A stretch of 7,539 nucleotides of DNA from JBKQHQ01 sp052148715 (GTDB taxonomy: Bacteria; Pseudomonadota; Alphaproteobacteria; Rhizobiales; Xanthobacteraceae), in NCBI GenBank assembly GCA_052148715.1, contig JBKQHQ010000047.1:1-7539 (forward strand). The letters run 5' to 3'. This document shows positions 5,760-7,539 of this stretch, in pieces. The notes beneath the pieces are model-generated. The model ran no database searches and was not told the DNA's origin. It worked only from the letters and a program-made list of their open reading frames with translations. The translations under genes and the position numbers were made by a program. Every line of letters starts with the position of its first letter. Positions within the stretch are counted from its first letter, which is position 1.

Positions 5760-7250
5760 TTACGTCCGCGAGGGGTAGTTCGGGCTTTCGCGCGTGATGG
5801 TCACGTCGTGCACGTGGCTCTCGCGCTGGCTGGCGCCGGAGACGCGGATGAACTGCGCCTTCGCCTGGAATTCGCGCAAAGTCGTCGCCCCCACATAGCC
5901 CATGGCCGCGCGCAGCCCGCCCACGAGCTGATGCAGCACGGTGGCGACCGCGCCCTTGTAGGGCACCTGGCCCTCGACGCCTTCCGGCACGAGTTTTAGC
6001 GTATCCTTGATGTCCTGCTGGAAGTAGCGGTCGGCGGAGCCGCGCGCCATCGCGCCGACCGAACCCATGCCGCGATAAGTCTTGTACGAGCGCCCTTGGT
6101 ACAGAAACACCTCGCCGGGAGTCTCGTCGGTGCCGGCGAGCAGCGAGCCGATCATCGCACACTCGGCGCCGGCGGCGAGCGCCTTGGCGAGATCGCCGGA
6201 ATACTTGATGCCGCCGTCGGCGATCACCGGCGTGTCGGTGGCGCGCGCCGCCTCGACCGTATCGACGATGGCGGTGAGCTGCGGCACGCCGACGCCCGCC
6301 ACGATCCGGGTGGTGCAGATCGAGCCAGGCCCGATGCCGACCTTGATGGCGTCGGCGCCGCAATCGATGAGGGCCTTGGCCCCCTCGCCGGTCGCCACAT
6401 TGCCGGCGACCACCTGCACGGCATTCGACAGCCGCTTGATGCGGGTGACCGCTTCGAGCACGCGCTGCGAATGGCCGTGCGCGGTATCGACCACGACGAG
6501 ATCGACGCCGGCCTCGATCAGCCGCTCGGTGCGCGCAAAGCCGAGATCCCCGACAGTGGTGGCGGCGGCTACCCGCAAGCGCCCCTGCTCATCCTTACAG
6601 GCATGCGGATTGGCGACGGCCTTTTCGATGTCCTTGACGGTGACGAGGCCGACGCAACGATAGTGCGCGTCGACCACGAGCAGTTTTTCGATCCGGTACT
6701 GGTGCAGGAGGCGCTTGGCTTCGTCCTGGGCGACGCCTTCGCGCACGGTGATCAGCTTCTCCTTGGTCATCAGCTCGGAGACCCGCTGACGCGGATCGGT
6801 GGCGAAGCGCACGTCCCGATTGGTGAGAATGCCGACGAGCTTGCCGGGATGGCCGTTGCGCCCGCCCTCCACCACCGGAATGCCGGAAATGGCATTCTCC
6901 TTCATCAGGGCGAGCGCTTCCGCCAGCGTCGCCGACGGATGGATGGTGACCGGGTTCACCACCATGCCGGACTCGAATTTCTTCACCTGGCGGACCTGCG
7001 CGGCCTGCTGCTCGGGCTCAAGATTGCGGTGAATGACGCCGATACCGCCCGCCTGCGCCATCGCGATCGCCATCTTGGCCTCGGTCACTGTATCCATCGC
7101 CGAGGCAATGATCGGGATATTGAGCGAGATGGCGCGGGTGATGCGCGAGCGAACGTCCACGTCGGACGGCAGCACGTCGGACAGCCCGGGTCGCAGCAAC
7201 ACGTCGTCGAAGGTGAGTGCTTCCCGCGGGTTTTCGGATTGCAGCACCAT
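5760..7250 (-). CDS. guaB: IMP dehydrogenase
   Basis: NAD-dependent cytosolic oxidation of IMP to XMP, the committed step of guanine nucleotide synthesis; its product is the substrate of GuaA in the same cluster. From the ATG at 7250 it has 496 residues, normal for bacterial IMPDH. The TIM-barrel start LTFDDVLLRPG is at about 12-22 and IIASAMDTVTE at about 47-57. A tandem CBS module (about 95-215) is inserted in the barrel, with GIPVVEGG and GILTNRDVRF visible, and can bind regulatory nucleotides. GIGPGSICTTR carries the catalytic Cys312, IADGGIKYSGD lies at about 343-353 and YRGMGSVGAM begins the mobile flap. The frame continues upstream to a TTG at 7304. I chose the ATG because GGAG sits about six bases before it and because bacterial IMPDHs start just before the FDDVLL motif. 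It appears to be the first gene of the minus-strand cluster. Confidence 0.98.
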   Translation of the reverse strand: MVLQSENPREALTFDDVLLRPGLSDVLPSDVDVRSRITRAISLNIPIIASAMDTVTEAKMAIAMAQAGGIGVIHRNLEPEQQAAQVRQVKKFESGMVVNPVTIHPSATLAEALALMKENAISGIPVVEGGRNGHPGKLVGILTNRDVRFATDPRQRVSELMTKEKLITVREGVAQDEAKRLLHQYRIEKLLVVDAHYRCVGLVTVKDIEKAVANPHACKDEQGRLRVAAATTVGDLGFARTERLIEAGVDLVVVDTAHGHSQRVLEAVTRIKRLSNAVQVVAGNVATGEGAKALIDCGADAIKVGIGPGSICTTRIVAGVGVPQLTAIVDTVEAARATDTPVIADGGIKYSGDLAKALAAGAECAMIGSLLAGTDETPGEVFLYQGRSYKTYRGMGSVGAMARGSADRYFQQDIKDTLKLVPEGVEGQVPYKGAVATVLHQLVGGLRAAMGYVGATTLREFQAKAQFIRVSGASQRESHVHDVTITRESPNYPSRT

Positions 7251-7499
7251 TGCCACTCCACTATGCGCCGTCGGCGCAGTGCGATTCGTGCGAAGGATAA
7301 GCAAAGCCTGCGACGGAACGGCTGTCCCGCGCCTGGCCCGTTATCCCGCTATGAGTTGGCGCAGGTCGATAGCACGGCTCCACGGCGATTCATAGGTCGC
7401 CAGTGCGCTTCGCCAGGGGGATCGGGTGAAGAAGTGCGTGACAAAGGGCTGAAGTGCTGAATCTGTCGTGATCCTCTGATTCGGTTTGCGGAGGATGCG
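7251..7499. other. Divergent intergenic region upstream of guaB
   Basis: This 249-bp gap should hold the guaB promoter on the minus strand. I cannot assign -35 and -10 boxes with confidence. No recognisable RNA gene or riboswitch was found. Short features include a hairpin TGCGCC/GGCGCA at 7264-7278 and an inverted pair ATCCTC/GAGGAT at 7471-7476 and 7491-7496. Confidence 0.5.
7264..7278 (-). promoter_or_regulatory. GC-rich hairpin in the guaB leader
   Basis: TGCGCC and GGCGCA form a perfect 6-bp stem with a GTC loop, a few bases upstream of the GGAG ribosome-binding site of guaB. If transcribed it could influence ribosome access or mRNA stability. There is no T-run, so it is not a terminator. 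A role is speculative. Confidence 0.3.
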
Positions 7500-7539
7500 A
7501 TGGAGAGTGCTGCGGCGGCATTTGGGGCGATCAGCGAAG
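7500..7539 (+). CDS. Possible gene start, cut by the window edge
   Basis: An ATG at 7500 is preceded by GGAGG with five bases between, a good ribosome-binding arrangement, and the frame stays open to the edge, reading MESAAAAFGAISE. Thirteen residues are too few to name a family. A second ATG at 7494 in another frame also stays open but is placed too close to the GGAGG. If real, the gene is divergent from guaB. Confidence 0.4.
   Translation, partial: MESAAAAFGAISE

Noticed and set aside
7251..7304. TTG start extending guaB by 18 residues
   Set aside because: The ATG at 7250 has a good GGAG, and the extension runs through the leader hairpin with no match to IMPDH N-termini.
7350..7425. tRNA-like stretch containing GAGTTGGCGCAGGTCGATAG
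   Set aside because: It faintly resembles a D-arm, but there is no acceptor pairing, anticodon stem or GGTTCGAATC-type T-arm.
6096..7460. Plus-strand frame of 454 codons opposite guaB
   Set aside because: It is a shadow of the highly conserved guaB frame and shows no domain.

Overview
The window looks like chromosomal DNA from a GC-rich alphaproteobacterium of the Hyphomicrobiales, near Bradyrhizobium, Rhodopseudomonas or the Xanthobacteraceae. This is inferred from the GuaA, GuaB and RsmB-type protein sequences, the gene order, and two families of intergenic palindromic repeat that I associate with such genomes. No database search was possible.

Layout, right to left, since nearly everything lies on the minus strand. 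At the right edge (7500-7539) a possible gene starts on the plus strand and leaves the window. It is divergent from a five-gene minus-strand cluster: guaB (IMP dehydrogenase, 7250-5760), a small MAPEG-family membrane protein (5743-5318), an unrecognised 213-residue protein (5226-4585), an RsmB/NOP2-type RNA cytosine-C5 methyltransferase (4575-3274) and guaA (GMP synthase, 3065-1467). guaB and guaA encode the two consecutive steps IMP to XMP to GMP. The three genes between them have no evident role in purine synthesis. Two palindromic repeats interrupt the cluster: one of about 100 bp between the methyltransferase gene and guaA, and one of about 70 bp that supplies the stop codon of the MAPEG gene.

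The left fifth differs. Just past the guaA stop the composition becomes more AT-rich. A 291-bp non-coding stretch follows, holding several copies of a TGACGGTAGT-type motif. Then comes a P4-family tyrosine integrase on the same strand as guaA, cut by the left edge only after its catalytic tyrosine. The 3' end of guaA is a known integration hotspot for genomic islands with integrases of this kind. The left part is therefore best read as the integrase end of an integrative element whose cargo lies outside the window. guaA keeps its intact PGTIEWE C-terminus.

Most of the window is ordinary core metabolism. The points most worth following are the guaA-anchored element and its integrase-proximal repeats, the repeat-derived stop codon, and the uncharacterised protein with a His/Glu-rich centre.
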